Notes: generated from the letters alone by a model not told the origin. Counted from the first letter of the stretch, positions 45,058 through 56,323 are shown. The stretch: 64,000 nucleotides of DNA from Siphonodentalium dalli (GCA_032622095.1 CP136061.1:96035345-96099344), one strand, 5' to 3'. Numbers and translations are program-made.

Positions 45058-46492
45058 CAGTGTTCGCGCTGTCGGTAGCCAAATTAGCCAATGGCTAATC
45101 TTTTTCGAATTTGGCTAATAAAAATTTCATTTGGCTAAACTTTTGGCTAAACTTTTTTTGACCCAAAATGGAGACGGAAAGCATGGAGTCAGAAAGCTAA
45201 TTAATAAAAGCGCTCAATAGATCGACATTCAAGACGAAGTTAGGAGACGAAAGTACCGGTATTTCGTTATTTTCGTACTTATGAAATATCGTTCCGTGTG
45301 GCGGCTGTACAAAGGAACATTATTCTAAACAATTTCCCTGTGCTACTCACCGTGCTTCATGAGGATTCGTCGGCTAAATCCACTGGATTGTATAAGTCTA
45401 TAGCTTCCTACAAATTTCTGTATGTTTCACATTTCCTGAAGGATGTGCTTAAGGAGACGGCCATTCTCTGTAAGTTGTTCCAATGCTCTGTGATCGATTA
45501 TACGGACATCAATCCACTCATATCAGTAACAATTTCCAAAGTTGAGAAATTCACAAAAACGCCAGGACCGTCATTGAAGAAATTCCTGTCTGAAATTCCT
45601 AAAGTGCCACATCAAGATGACGGTTCCGAGTTTGAGTTTAGCTTTTCCATTTCTGGCCACGACATAAAGGATGGTGCCAAACTTCGAAAGGACAGTTCGT
45701 CAAATGCAGTTAAGTTTGCCACAAACATAGTTAAAAACCTGAGAAGTCGATTCGCAGATGACAAAGATTCTTCTGTTCTTGTTAGTTTGACTAAGATGTT
45801 TGACATTCGGACAACCGATAAGCAATTGACCAAGGAGCTGACGACCCTGATAAAGTATGCACTGCAGACAGACGATACATTGTCTGCAGATGTGGTCACT
45901 GATGAAATAATTTCCTTCCGTGCATTTTGTAAAACAAAGAAAGACATTAATGATGTAGACGATGGCTGCCAGTGTGCATTGAAATACAGAGAACTGTTTC
46001 CAATCGTAGGGCAGTTAGCGGAACGCTTTGTTTGTGTACCGGTTTCTACCGTGGACTGTGAGAGAGCCTTCTCCACTCAGAACATTATCAAAACCAAGTT
46101 AAGAAATAGACTATCTGTTGAATACTTGAATCAGTTGATGAAAATTTGCCTTGTTGGCCCAGCTATTTCGGAATTCGATTTTCACCGGGCTTTCTGCGCA
46201 TGGTCCGACGTGAAATCCCGTCGTATTTTATATTAATGTTTTGTGATATGTGATATGTTCGTATAATATTGATTTTAAAGTTGTTTTTGTGTTGTTTTAA
46301 TTATGTTTTCATTCTGAGTATAACAAATAAAGTTTAAAACAAATATTTTAGTCATTAATTGTGAACCGACCAGAAAACGATGATTTAATTTGGCCAAAAA
46401 ACATTTGGCTAAAGTTTTTTTCATTTGGCTAATAAAATTTTCATTTGGCTAAACTTTTGGCTAAAGTTTTTTTCGGTCCAGCGCGAACACTG
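45058..46492 (+). mobile_element. hAT DNA transposon, internally deleted
   Basis: Perfect 14-bp inverted ends (CAGTGTTCGCGCTG and CAGCGCGAACACTG) lie between identical 8-bp duplications. Subterminal zones contain four TTTGGCTAA-type motifs at each end (45089-45155 and 46390-46470), all reading the same way, candidate transposase-binding sites. The coding part is only the C-terminal half of a transposase, followed by AATAAA at 46326. A complete element of this hAT group is usually several kilobases, so this copy lost its N-terminal coding region but kept both ends. The intact duplication and long open frame argue for a fairly young insertion. Confidence 0.95.
45298..46236 (+). pseudogene. hAT transposase, C-terminal fragment
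   Basis: 312 codons stay open from a GTG; the frame is open back to 45244 without an ATG, so the 5' part is missing. It most resembles the ZNF862/KIAA1586-like hAT group, inferred from the wording of the C-terminal region. Residues 30-100 (SYKFLYVSHFLKDVLKET...) match the all-helical region with FLKDVL and LSKxFQ-like steps. Residues 228-290 contain the hAT C-terminal dimerisation motif with PVSTVDCERAFST (248-260) and IKTKLRNRLS (264-273). Glutamate 255 sits where the family has its third catalytic acid; the two aspartates and the N-terminal zinc finger are absent, so it cannot be an active enzyme alone. Confidence 0.9.
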
Positions 46493-46500
46493 CTGGTGAG
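46493..46500. other. hAT target-site duplication, right
   Basis: CTGGTGAG directly after the terminal CACTG, identical to the left copy. Confidence 0.95.
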
Positions 46501-46654
46501 CATTCATTACCACTTGTCGAATAAACTGGTTCCTGCTCTAACACGTCGACAAGCTCAACATATAGTAACTTGACCGTGATTGCAATGTACCAGTCTGCTG
46601 TCAAGTAAACATGCAGGTTATCGGCACAGGTTAACCTCATTCTTAACGACTCGG

Positions 46655-47315
46655 TGTTACGCCGAGTTATGTAGTAACTGACGAGTTTTGTGGTAGCGAG
46701 TTATGTAGTAACAATCGACGAGTTTTGTGGTAGCTCACGAGTTTTGTAGTAAAATCGACGAGTTATGTAGTAATTTCAGGTTACGAGTTTTGTGGTAAAA
46801 TATCGACGAGTTTTGTAGTAAAAAACAAGCAACAATTTTTATTCAGTTTCAAAGGCGCGTTTAATAAAATCTTATATAGTAAATGCAATGATTTTTGTGT
46901 AATTGTTTGTGTGGTTGACGTTAATGACACTGTAGCTCAACTTGATGTTGGTCCCTCGTCACTGCTGCGCCGTTTCTCATCAGATCTGAGCCAAACTTCG
47001 TACCTAGAAGTACTATGGCCATGTTATTAACTTGGACCTGGTCCCCATTACAACAGACGTCGCATTATGACGTTAATACCCAAAAAACATTGCATTTACT
47101 ATATACGATTTTATTAAGTCCAAACCCGCCTTTGAAACTGACTAAAAATTGTTGCTACAAAACTCGACGACTCGTTAGCTTGTTTTTTACTACAAAACTC
47201 GTCGATATTTTACTACAAAACTCGTAACCCAAATTACTACATAACTCGTCGATTTTACTACAAAACTCGTGAGCTACCACAAATCTCGTCAGTTACTACA
47301 TAACTCGGCGTAACA
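46655..47315. mobile_element. Family P element with repeat-filled ends
   Basis: Ends TGTTACGCCGAGTTATGTAG and CTACATAACTCGGCGTAACA are exact inverses, bordered by a 5-bp duplication CTCGG (46650-46654, 47316-47320). Each terminal zone of about 160-175 bp holds seven to eight CGAGTTWTGTRGTA units facing inward from both sides. The centre of about 330 bp is unique and lacks a transposase. I cannot assign the superfamily; 5-bp duplications are known for several cut-and-paste groups. Confidence 0.8.
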
Positions 47316-47372
47316 CTCGGCCATTTCCGCTTCGTTAGTAAATATTGTTTTTTTTAGCGAAGCGGAAGTGGC

Positions 47373-47721
47373 AGCCCGTTCTCCCGAAAATCAGCACATT
47401 ATCTGCTTATTATAGAGCTTATTTTAGTTAAACAAATCTGCGTAGAATCGCCTCATTTTGAGTCGATAATATTGAAAATGAGAACATTTTAGTCACATTA
47501 TCGACTCATAATGAGGCTATTCTAAGCGGACAATGACACAACTATGCCAACTAACGACTTTTCAGGTGTATGCTCTATAACTGGTGTTTCCACTGTGGCC
47601 CGCTCCAAAAAAACAAATAACGGATAAGAGTCCAATATCTGCTTATTTCAGAATCAATAATCACTATGTACCTATTTCACATTATAGGTCGATTGTGTGC
47701 GTATTTTCGCGAGGCTATGTT
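47373..47721 (-). mobile_element. Family C element, copy 7 (reference)
   Basis: AGCCCGTTCTCCCGAAAAT opens; the reverse complement of the other end reads AACATAGCCTCGCGAAAAT, an imperfect inverted repeat. Outside lie GGAAGTGGC (47364-47372) and GGAAATGGC (47722-47730), a 9-bp duplication with one difference. The host palindrome R shows this sequence once on its other arm. Inside is the C palindrome around AGTCGATAAT. No coding. Confidence 0.85.
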
Positions 47722-47753
47722 GGAAATGGCCGAGTAGTTGAGAATGAGGTTAA

Positions 47754-48107
47754 CCGATGACAAGACTACAGTTGTGTAAATATGATTTGGAGCGGCATCG
47801 AGTGGATGCGGGATGAATCTATGGGAGAGAATAAAATGGACACCGGGCCCTGATTGGTTAACAATGCAACACACATCAACCCTATAAATTCCAATATGCA
47901 AAATATATATTGGCAGAGTAATTAACCCTTTGTAGAGAAGTTTGAATGTTGCGGTGAGGTCTAAAAAAAATGTTTAGTGCGGTTCTGACACTAGTTACGA
48001 AAACACAATATTTAAAGGCGAATTCCTTGCCTGTCGGATATGATCTTTTTGCCAATAAAGTTACCGCAAATGCCAGTCTTTCAAATTTAAAGAACATTCT
48101 GTCACCC
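47754..48107. other. Unassigned sequence
   Basis: No gene or repeat recognised; a 96-codon frame at 47970-48260 runs into the hairpin module and is not credible. Confidence 0.4.
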
Positions 48108-48655
48108 TGTGCAAATGAATTATCTTATATATATATGCGAGTCGACCACATGTCGCCCCACATATATAATCGAATGCATTGGCCTAACAAATGTTTTATT
48201 ATTTTTATAATTGTTAAAGAATATAAGAACAAATTAAAAATAATGTTAAAAAATTGTTAAAGAATGCAGGAATAAAATGACAAAATTGTTAAAGAATATA
48301 AGAAAACATTATAAAAATTGTTATAGAATGTAACAAATTATAGGATTGTAAGAAAAAAAAATGATTAAAAATGATACAAATTGTTAAAGTTAAAAACATC
48401 CATTACCCTGCAGGGAGCCCCACACATATATAGAAGCACATAGAAGAGTGTCGTCTGCTCATGTTTGTCTGGGGCTCTGTATGGGTGAAATTATAAAATT
48501 GTTAAAGAATACAAGAACAAATTATTAAAAAAGTAAAAAATTGTTAGGCCAATGCATTCTCTTATATATGGTCGACTCTCATATATAAGAGAATGCATTG
48601 GCACATGGTAAAACATATCCCGACTTCCGACTGGCTTTTGATATGGCGGGTCACA
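48108..48655. mobile_element. Family G MITE, left end truncated
   Basis: A diverged first hairpin at 48112-48183 starts right after CACCCTGTGC, with no TGTGACCC end. The spacer is expanded by TTGTTAAAGAATATAAGAA units and carries the CAGGGAGCCCCA...TGGGGCTCTGTA piece at 48411-48478. The second hairpin (48547-48602) has lost half its loop. The right end closes GATATGGCGGGTCACA at 48655, then TA. Confidence 0.85.
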
Positions 48656-48657
48656 TA

Positions 48658-49252
48658 TATGAAAAACAATTACAACACTGTAACCACTAGTAGATCAGTG
48701 TATATCGCCTGTGTATTACATTACCATATGCATATCTCATTTATAGTTTCGCTTAACACCAAACGGTACCAAGTCTGACACGACTGATCGTCGGTGATAC
48801 TAATTCAAAAGCACCCCGGCATATGGTGTAGCAAACATGTCGAGGAAGATGACCGTAAAGACACAGCGTACTAAGTCATCTTTATATTGAAGAAAGTGTC
48901 TTAAAAGCGCCTTTTATTGTAATGAAACGCAAGTGTCCTTTATAATGTTGTCGACTTTTAGATTAGCGCGCGTTATAAGTTCTCAGAGGAAACCGTATAG
49001 ATCAATAATCACATTAGCTGTACGTTAATCACAATAGGGATGAAACTGCTTGGCAAATGAGGCTTTGACATTCAGCATTTTTCACAGGCACCTAAATGAT
49101 AGGGACTGAATGTCACAGGGTGACACTCTTTGTAGAGGACACACATTTAGCCATTGTTTTAATGACTAAATTTATCAGAAGTCACGTTTGAAAGTGGGGG
49201 AATGGTCCAGTCTTAACAACGAATACTTTATTGTTTGTACGTATATGGTTAT
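48658..49252. other. Unassigned sequence
   Basis: No gene or repeat recognised. Confidence 0.4.
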
Positions 49253-49577
49253 AACAACATATCCTCGCACATAATCGACATATAATGGGCACTTAGGTGT
49301 ATATTGGATTATGTGATTCTGAAATAAGCTAATGGATTCATATCCGCTATTCCGTTTTATGGCGCGGGCCACATTGATAACACTTTTTAAAGAGCGTACA
49401 CCGGATAAGTCATGAGTTTATTTGTGTCACTGTCCGCACATAATGAACCAATAATGAGGTCACATAATGAACCTATAATGAGTCGATAATATGACTACAA
49501 CGCAATAATTTTCAGTTCATTATCGACTCAAAACAAATTATATTATAAACAGATTATGTGCGGGTTTCGGGAGCACA
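49253..49577 (+). mobile_element. Family C element, copy 8
   Basis: AACATATCCTCGCACATAAT opens and GCGGGTTTCGGGAGCACAG closes. CGACATATAATGGGC, GCGCGGGCCACATTGATAAC and AGAGCGTACACCGGATAAG are C tracts. The copy has lost 9 bases in the left terminus (the CAAATACG part). Confidence 0.8.
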
Positions 49578-49779
49578 GTCTGAATTGAATGCTTTACATT
49601 CGAAAACGATGTTTGGAGATGTTTGGACAAATCGGTTACTTGTAGATAATCGGTTTATGTGGCCTTCTACCGATTCGCATGCTCCAGTGTCATGTTTATA
49701 CAGTATATTTCAGAATATAACGGCAACTAACTCATTAACTCTTCCAAGATTACAGGAGCTTTCTGAAATTTGCGCAGCC
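49578..49779. other. Unassigned sequence
   Basis: A 124-codon plus-strand frame (49558-49932) crosses from the C end into the hairpin module, so it is not taken as a gene. Confidence 0.35.
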
Positions 49780-49924
49780 CTATGCCAATGCATTCTCTTA
49801 CATATGCGTGTATCCCATAGGGAGCCTCGCATATATAAGAGAGTACATTGGCCTAACAATATTTACATTGACCTTGTAAGCCGGTGCATTCTCTTATATT
49901 ATATATGCGAGGCTCCCTATCAAC
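49780..49924. mobile_element. Family H-like hairpin pair, truncated
   Basis: CCCTATGCCAATGCATTCTC starts a hairpin with the H-type loop (GTATCCCATAGGGAGCC). The H spacer AACAATATTTACATTGACCT follows, and then half of the second hairpin, cut off after GCGAGGCTCCCTAT. Neither TTAA end remains. Confidence 0.7.
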
Positions 49925-50671
49925 TCACTTAATTGGTTAATTAACAAATTACCTTGATTGGTCAACATATCTATCTTGATTACTTACCTTATATATATAC
50001 CCTTATAAATCAATTTTATAACTTTTCTATTCTCTATATAACTACGCTATCATGATTAATCAACATTGGTATCTTGATACGTCAATGCACCTTTTTTCGC
50101 ACATAACAAATAAACACTCCGTCCTAAATTCTTCCAAATATATTTGGTAATATGTTATGATTCTTCCAAATATATGTGGTAATATGTTATGGGATATCTA
50201 ATGAGTTTGGATTGTGAGTTATACAAATGATCAGAGGTGATATCAGTTATAATTAAAATTAGACTCTCGAACAGGCTACGCGTAAACAGAGTCTAAATAA
50301 TTGTACTATCATCCATATTGCCGCCGCTATAAATAGCTTATGCATGCAATCCCTGCAATATGACGTCACAAACAGTTTTAGGATTCACATTCTTGGAAAT
50401 AGTTAATAATATTCTCCCTTGCTATGTATTATTGGTCAATTCTGGACACAGAGTTAACAGAGTTTTCTTCAAGAGTCTAATTTTAATTAGAACTTTGATG
50501 ATATTGACACAGCCCATTATACATACATACTGTCCAGTGCGATCTGTCATAACTGATTTCCAGGACATTAACATATGGATCACCTACATATTTAGCTATG
50601 ATTTGGATACAAACATAAACCCCGTCAGCTAGTAGCTGTTTATGGACAGTCTAGTTCGTAAATATCAGAGT
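49925..50671. other. Unassigned AT-rich sequence
   Basis: Short direct repeats (TTCTTCCAAATATATKTGGT at 50127-50146 and 50161-50180). A 90-codon frame at 50360-50632 is unrecognised. No gene. Confidence 0.4.
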
Positions 50672-51035
50672 ATCCAGCCTGTTATCGTGAAAATAAGCGC
50701 ATACCGGGCTTATTTTAATGAGCGACGTAAGCTCATACAGGCATGATTTATTCTCAATATACGCTCTATATGGACATAAAACGAGGTTTGTAACACATTC
50801 CAATATGGGACTATTTCCATACGAAATAAGACCATATTGGCATGAATGAACCTACATTTGTTCATTAATACGATTTACCAGATTCATGCTGCTTATAATG
50901 TGTTTTCACTGCGGCCCGCGCCATTCAACGAAATAACCGATATATAACAAATAAAGAATAAAATCAGTCCAGTTAGAACCTACATGTACGTGAATTTTTA
51001 GGTCCAACATGAACCTATTTCCACGCGGGCAGCGA
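50672..51035 (-). mobile_element. Family D element, copy 7
   Basis: AGCCTGTTATCGTGAAAATA opens. TTATTTTAATGAGCG, ATACGCTCTATATGGACAT, GCGGCCCGCGCCATTCAACG and GTCCAACATGAACCTATTTC follow in D order (reversed). The end is CCACGCGGGCAG, altered from the usual CGAGGATATGTT. Confidence 0.8.
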
Positions 51036-51586
51036 ATCAATCCAGCTGCACCAGCGACATAATCTCGAGTATAATTCATGTGACACCACACACCACCCAG
51101 GAGTGTGGTAAACAGTACGCAAGTTTGAGTTGTGTGCAACAGTGGATAGTCGAGTGTTTTTCTGGGGCGGTCAGTCGATTGGAATGTACAATGTACTAGT
51201 ATTGACTATCGTTTACTCTAGTCGACCTTATCAAATTATCTACTCAAGATCGTTTTATTGTGAGAATTCACTACTTTGACGAAGTTCTCAACGCTAGGAT
51301 AGTTTCTGAAAAATCTAGGACTAAATCGTTTTCTTGTATCATCAAGTGATTGGCGGTGCATAATGCAATGATATTCATCACCAATTGGGCCAGAATTGTA
51401 TCTTGTGCATAGTCTGTCTTCTGTGTCTATTCCATACCAACTCCCAGTTTCACATGGCAGCCTATATATATGGTTCGAGAGTCTGAACTTAGTTAGCATT
51501 CATGCATATCTTCTGCGTAAAATCGTACGATATTTTTTCGGCCAAATTCTGCTATAAATTTTCTCTACGTTGTACAATTTTGTGAA
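51036..51586. other. Unassigned sequence
   Basis: An 87-codon minus-strand frame at 51236-51499 has balanced composition but no recognised domain. No repeat. Confidence 0.35.
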
Positions 51587-51841
51587 TTAACCATCTGATG
51601 ACTGAGGTCTCCTGACTTTTTTGCAAAAACCCTGTGGCAATGCATTCACTTATATATATGCGAGTCGCCTATATGGCGCCTAGCATATATGAGAGAACGC
51701 ATTGGCCTAACAATATTTACCTTGATCTTGTCAGTGCATTCTCTTATATATGCGAGGCTCCCTATGGCAAATTCGCATATATCAGATAATGCACTGACTG
51801 GCGCAGGATCTTTAATGCTGCCCCGTCATCAAAAGGGTTAA
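51587..51841. mobile_element. Family H TTAA element, complete copy
   Basis: TTAA at 51587-51590 and 51838-51841. The ends are CCATCTGATGACTGAGG and, inverted, CCCTTTTGATGACGGGG. Two degenerate hairpins (51633-51704 and about 51729-51803) surround the AACAATATTTACCTTGATCT spacer. The loop sequence (CCTATATGGCGCC, CTCCCTATGGCAA) differs from the A/G loop. Confidence 0.8.
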
Positions 51842-53989
51842 AAATGTTAACTTCCTATTGTTGCAGATATTGGCCATGTAGAGATGTCTGAACAATAATA
51901 TTGATGTATGTAACATTAATACGAAAATCCGTTTGAATATTCCACATGTTTATGAGGGAATCCAGTTTCATTCAGTATATCGTGGATTTTTGATAGCCAC
52001 GGCTGTTTAGATACGTCTTGTGTTATACCAGTTAAATAATACGGTATACGTAAGTTATCCTATTATCGCTGGAGTTTACTTAAGTAGCCCAGTCGGATGT
52101 CACTCGACATTTGATATCAATTTCTAAATGAAATATTCCGGTCTCACCGTACACCACCAAGGATGATGTTGCAGATTTCACATTCGGGAAGTATTATAAA
52201 AAATCAATTGTGATTTCTCCAATGGCTCCAAACATTCTTACCCACCCCCATATTTTAGCAGTATATTTTTTACTGTGTTATTGAATAAGTCAAATTGACA
52301 CCTGAATTGTATACATATATATGGCTTATTTTGTATGAGAGACTGTGCATATTATTGTATAAGAGACAACACCGAAAGTTGAGTGGCGATGATTAGAGAG
52401 CGCTATGGTGTAATCAACAAGCTATAGCGTAACCAACAAGCTATAATGCTGTAACTAACAAGCTGATGACCGTTACGTTCATTCGTATTATTCGCTCCCC
52501 GAATGTTCACCGTAGATCGCCGCGTAAAAATGACTGAATCCTGGAGATTCACAATGGGGCCTAGTGTGGTTCCGACGGTGTTGAATGTTTTGTTTATCGC
52601 ACACTCTTTACGTACTGTTGTGGACATGAGTATGAACAAGTGTACTGTAAGATACTCGTTCAAAAAGTGCAATGTGTTGAGTGCAAATTATTACATAATA
52701 CAACATACAGAGTCATCCGTACTGTTGTTCCCTGCTATGGTCATAAGCATGCATAATCGCATATGGTTACATTTATGGTATTGCCGTTGTGACGTTATTT
52801 CCTTGCCTCAATAATTATCCTTCCCTATTGCTATACCCAACATATTAAACATATATTTGAACACCAAAACTGTCGATCAGACCCAATACAGTTGGTGCCC
52901 CAACATTGTAGGGCACAATTGGACATACTCGTTTGTGCACCGATATAGACCCCCTGGTAACTAAATTCAAGTCATATATATGAGTCATTGGCACGAATTG
53001 TCGATCGATGAGGCGAATAAGCATATGCTCATATTGTCTTTGGCTGTCCATCTGTAATTGAATCACTTCACGATTCTTGTGTTGACATTACTTGACAAGA
53101 ATGTCAGGCGATAGGCCAACTAGCCAACAAGAATCGAACATTCCGGTAGCCGAATTCCGTTTATGTTGTGTCTCGTGAATGCTATTTAAACTCTTCGAAA
53201 CAGACGGCTCTGTAATGAAAAGGGATTTCGTCTGTCTACTATTTCTCAAAATATACGTATTGTTAACTGCAGTAGTGGAATTATACTACTGCATTTATTG
53301 TTATCCAATTAATTCGTATTTAGATCATTGGTAGACTGTTTGTAAGATGGCATACCATTACATGTTGCTCAAATTATACAAGATCAAGGCATCGACCACC
53401 ACCCGTTATTTACAAAATAAGATCCATCTGAAGAATGTAGACCTAACCCTGGGGTCACTCAGTTCAATATATCCCGAAGGACAGAAATGTGTTGATTGGC
53501 CCATTTGAGGACCTTACATTTTTTGGGAATAAGAATGAAACAACTTTGAATATGGAGATGCATGCGATATGGTCGTTTAATGTATCAATATTCAACTACG
53601 ATTAAAACTTGAAATACATGTTCTATGGGTGGTTGTGGTGTGTCCATGTTATTGCTTGGACAGAAAGCTATCGTTATGAATAAGTTCAAGTTTGAAAGAT
53701 TTCCATGTGCAGGCATGCGTTTTAGTAAATGTCTTTGGAATAATACTACCAGAAATGTACTCTTTTATCCACCTAAATGTTGATCTTATTTGTTTGTTAA
53801 ATGCACCAGCATCAAGACCTTTTCCGGATCCACTTTGACAAAACAGATAAATTGGTGCATGTTCATCTAGACCGTGATTCTAAACGAAAATGAGTTAGTA
53901 ACGTGTTCGCGTGAAATCCTTTTTACCACATTTGACCAATGAAATAAATCTTAACACCTACATTATCCTTGATGAGTAGTTTTCCATAT
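51842..53989. other. Unassigned sequence with a short tandem repeat
   Basis: Three to four units around AACAAGCTATARYG lie at 52415-52465. Short overlapping frames on both strands (52403-52814, 52845-53066) have no recognised domain. A TAAGATGGCATACCATTACA tract at 53344 has no partner in the window. No gene identified in about 2 kb. Confidence 0.4.
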
Positions 53990-54190
53990 GAGAGGTTCAG
54001 ATAATAATTTCAACAAACGTGTTCAACTTATTACCTAAACATTTCCCTTATTAAATAGGGCTAATTCTGAACTTTCATTCATATGCCGTCTGCTTTTATC
54101 ACCTGAACATCCCACCAAATCAATAATAGACCATTCCGATGTACACTTTTTAACTGACTGAGAGAATCCATTTAGTATAGAAAGGGTTAA
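53990..54190 (-). mobile_element. Family V TTAA element, end copy 2
   Basis: Matches 9935-10133 (CATTTCCCTTATTAAATAGG, CATTCCGATGTACACTTTTT) and ends TTTAGTATAGAAAGGG with TTAA at 54187-54190. Confidence 0.65.
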
Positions 54191-54334
54191 ACACATGCTT
54201 TGTCTTAGTTTTTATGACTACATTATTTGTTAGTTGCAGAACATAACAACTAGCATTATATAATCGAGGCTTGCTTCGTCTCTTTTCTAAATAGCTGTGT
54301 ACTCTACCTCAATCTATCCAGATACGCAAATACC

Positions 54335-54686
54335 CTCACCCAATTACGCACATAATCGACATATAATGTGAATAGGTACATAATGTGATTATTTGATTCT
54401 GATATAAGCAGATAATGGACTCATGGCCGTCATTTAGTTTTATGGCACGGGCCACAGTGAAAAGACATGTTAACGAGCATACACTTAAAAAGTCGTGAGT
54501 TGGCTTATTTGTGCCATTGTCCGCACATAATCAGCTTAGAATCGCTCAATATGAGTCGATAATGTGACTAAAATGGTCTCATTTTCAGCACATTATCTAC
54601 TCATGAGGCGATTCTAAGCAGAATATCTACCTAAAACAAGATTTATCATAAGCATATAATTTGCGGGTTTTCGGGAGAACAGGATG
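54335..54686 (+). mobile_element. Family C element, copy 9
   Basis: CCCTCACCCAATTACGCACA opens (worn) and GGGTTTTCGGGAGAACAGG closes. The C palindrome ATCGCTCAATATGAGTCGAT against ATCTACTCATGAGGCGAT is present. Confidence 0.8.
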
Positions 54687-55455
54687 AGGTACTGACTGAA
54701 CGCCACATAACCGGAGTAACGGCTGGTACTCGCTGTCGTTTTATTGGAGGAAAATTCATTGGGAATATCGTCGGTATCTATATTTGTTTTATATAAATTG
54801 TTTGATCTAGCAAAGAAGGTAACCGGATTTAGCATAGAAACCCGCATTGATTGATTTCCACTTCGGTCCGATTCCCAATTCAAATAAAGTAATCGACTAG
54901 ATTAGGTTGATTCGTGACGTAACAGTTGACTCCAGTGACCAATTTGACTTCGCGCAATCTATTTCCTGCTCAGAATAAAGAACTCTCGTTCCGACCGATC
55001 GAACGGCGTCTACCAATATGAACTGCACTGCACTGCAAACTATCAAATTCTTAGAATAACGGCTCTACGTTGTGATCGTTTGTGTTTAAATGCGCACGTG
55101 TGGGACGAACAGGAAACACACTCGTGATGAAAACTATGCGCAATGATATATAATTCCGTCTACAACTGTGTAATCGATATGAACCATGCTATCAGAGTCT
55201 ACAATAAAACGTCCGATATCAACAAAGGCCACGCTTTTGGAACTCAGTCAAGATTCTTGGCTAGAAAACGGTTCCTCATTTGCATTGATGACCGCGAAGA
55301 CATTAGATCCGGGGACTGTGATTTATCGCCAATATATGCACTAACTGCGTCGATTTGAGATTCATCAGCCTGTTTCAGAAAAATACACTCGGTGATTAGA
55401 ATAACAAATCAGGTAATAAATATACGCGAGTACTGTAAAATGTACCGCTGTTTTG
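54687..55455. other. Unassigned sequence
   Basis: An 89-codon minus-strand frame begins in the C element; a 71-codon plus frame lies at 55143-55358. Neither is recognisable. Confidence 0.35.
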
Positions 55456-55650
55456 CCGCGAGTAAATATATTGCATGTTCACCTCCTGTGCCTCTTCAGG
55501 GCCATCATACGCCTGGGGAATAAGAAGTATGTTTATCCCTAACTTAAATTTGCCGCGAGTAAATATATTGCATGGTCACCTCCTGTGCTCTTGTGGGTCA
55601 TCAGACGCTCAGGGAATGAGAACAGTTTTTATCCCTAACTTACACCAATA
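55456..55650. repeat. Tandem duplication, about 97 bp x2
   Basis: GCCGCGAGTAAATATATTGC, then CACCTCCTGTG and TTTATCCCTAACTTA, occurs at 55456 and again at 55551 with several substitutions. Confidence 0.85.
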
Positions 55651-56224
55651 TCGTCGTACCGACAATCCAATTTAATTGTACCAATTTCGTCTTCATAGTG
55701 TAGTTTAAGTGTATAAACATAGACAACTTCAACTAGATATTTGTTGGGTGCTTTATGGCGATAAAATAGGTTTATTCAAGGCTTAATTTTCTAATGCACA
55801 TATGACATTATATACAACATATTCCATATGATATACCGCTTTGAAGAGGAACGATATATATATATATAATTCTACCAGATTACGGAACAGCTGTGTATAG
55901 CTCCAGATTCACATCAAGACGTATCCCGTTAGTTATTGTACCCAGAATGCATCATAATTAAAACTACGAGATAGTTATTCCATTTCCATTGATAATAATA
56001 GACTGACAGCACTGACCAGATCGAAATGAAGCACAAAACACAAATCGGTACCTTAAAAAACAACATGTTCACAGTTTATTCGACCGGATAAGTTGATAAT
56101 ACAATGTTTTGGAGCTTCCTCTTTAAAATGGTGTATAATATGGAATATTTTGTATATAAAGTGATATGGGGATTCGGAAATTAAGTATGCCTTTAAGGGG
56201 TTATTTTCTGTTAGTCAAATATGT
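55651..56224. other. Unassigned sequence
   Basis: Includes an AT-dinucleotide run at 55854-55868. No gene. Confidence 0.4.
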
Positions 56225-56323
56225 GTGCACCGTTGTCTAGTGGTTAGCGTGTCCGACTTGTTTTCGCTGCCAACACATCCAGATGAGTTCGCAACCAGGC
56301 GTTGGACTATTGGCTTTGTATGA
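56225..56323 (+). mobile_element. Split SINE, 5' part
   Basis: GCACCGTTGTCTAGTGGTTAG matches the tRNA-like head of the SINE at 21907. GACTTGTTTTCGCTGCCAAC and GAGTTCGCAACCAG follow. The sequence is cut at TTAA (56324) by an H element; a later part of the SINE reappears at 57098. Confidence 0.7.

Larger units (their letters stand above)
46631..47753. mobile_element. Family R TTAA palindrome with two nested elements
   Basis: TTAA at 46631-46634 and 47750-47753 borders CCTCATTCTTAACGACTCGG on the left and its inverse (CCGAGTAGTTGAGAATGAGG) on the right. The arms continue inward as GGCCATTTCCGCTTCG (47319-47334) and CGAAGCGGAARTGG (47357-47371), with a T-rich loop. P (46655-47315) splits the left arm and a C element (47373-47721) splits the right. 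Removing both leaves a palindrome of only about 110 bp. Confidence 0.75.

Noticed and set aside
45612-46076. 154-codon minus-strand frame
   Set aside because: It lies antisense to the hAT transposase fragment and is a shadow of that reading frame.
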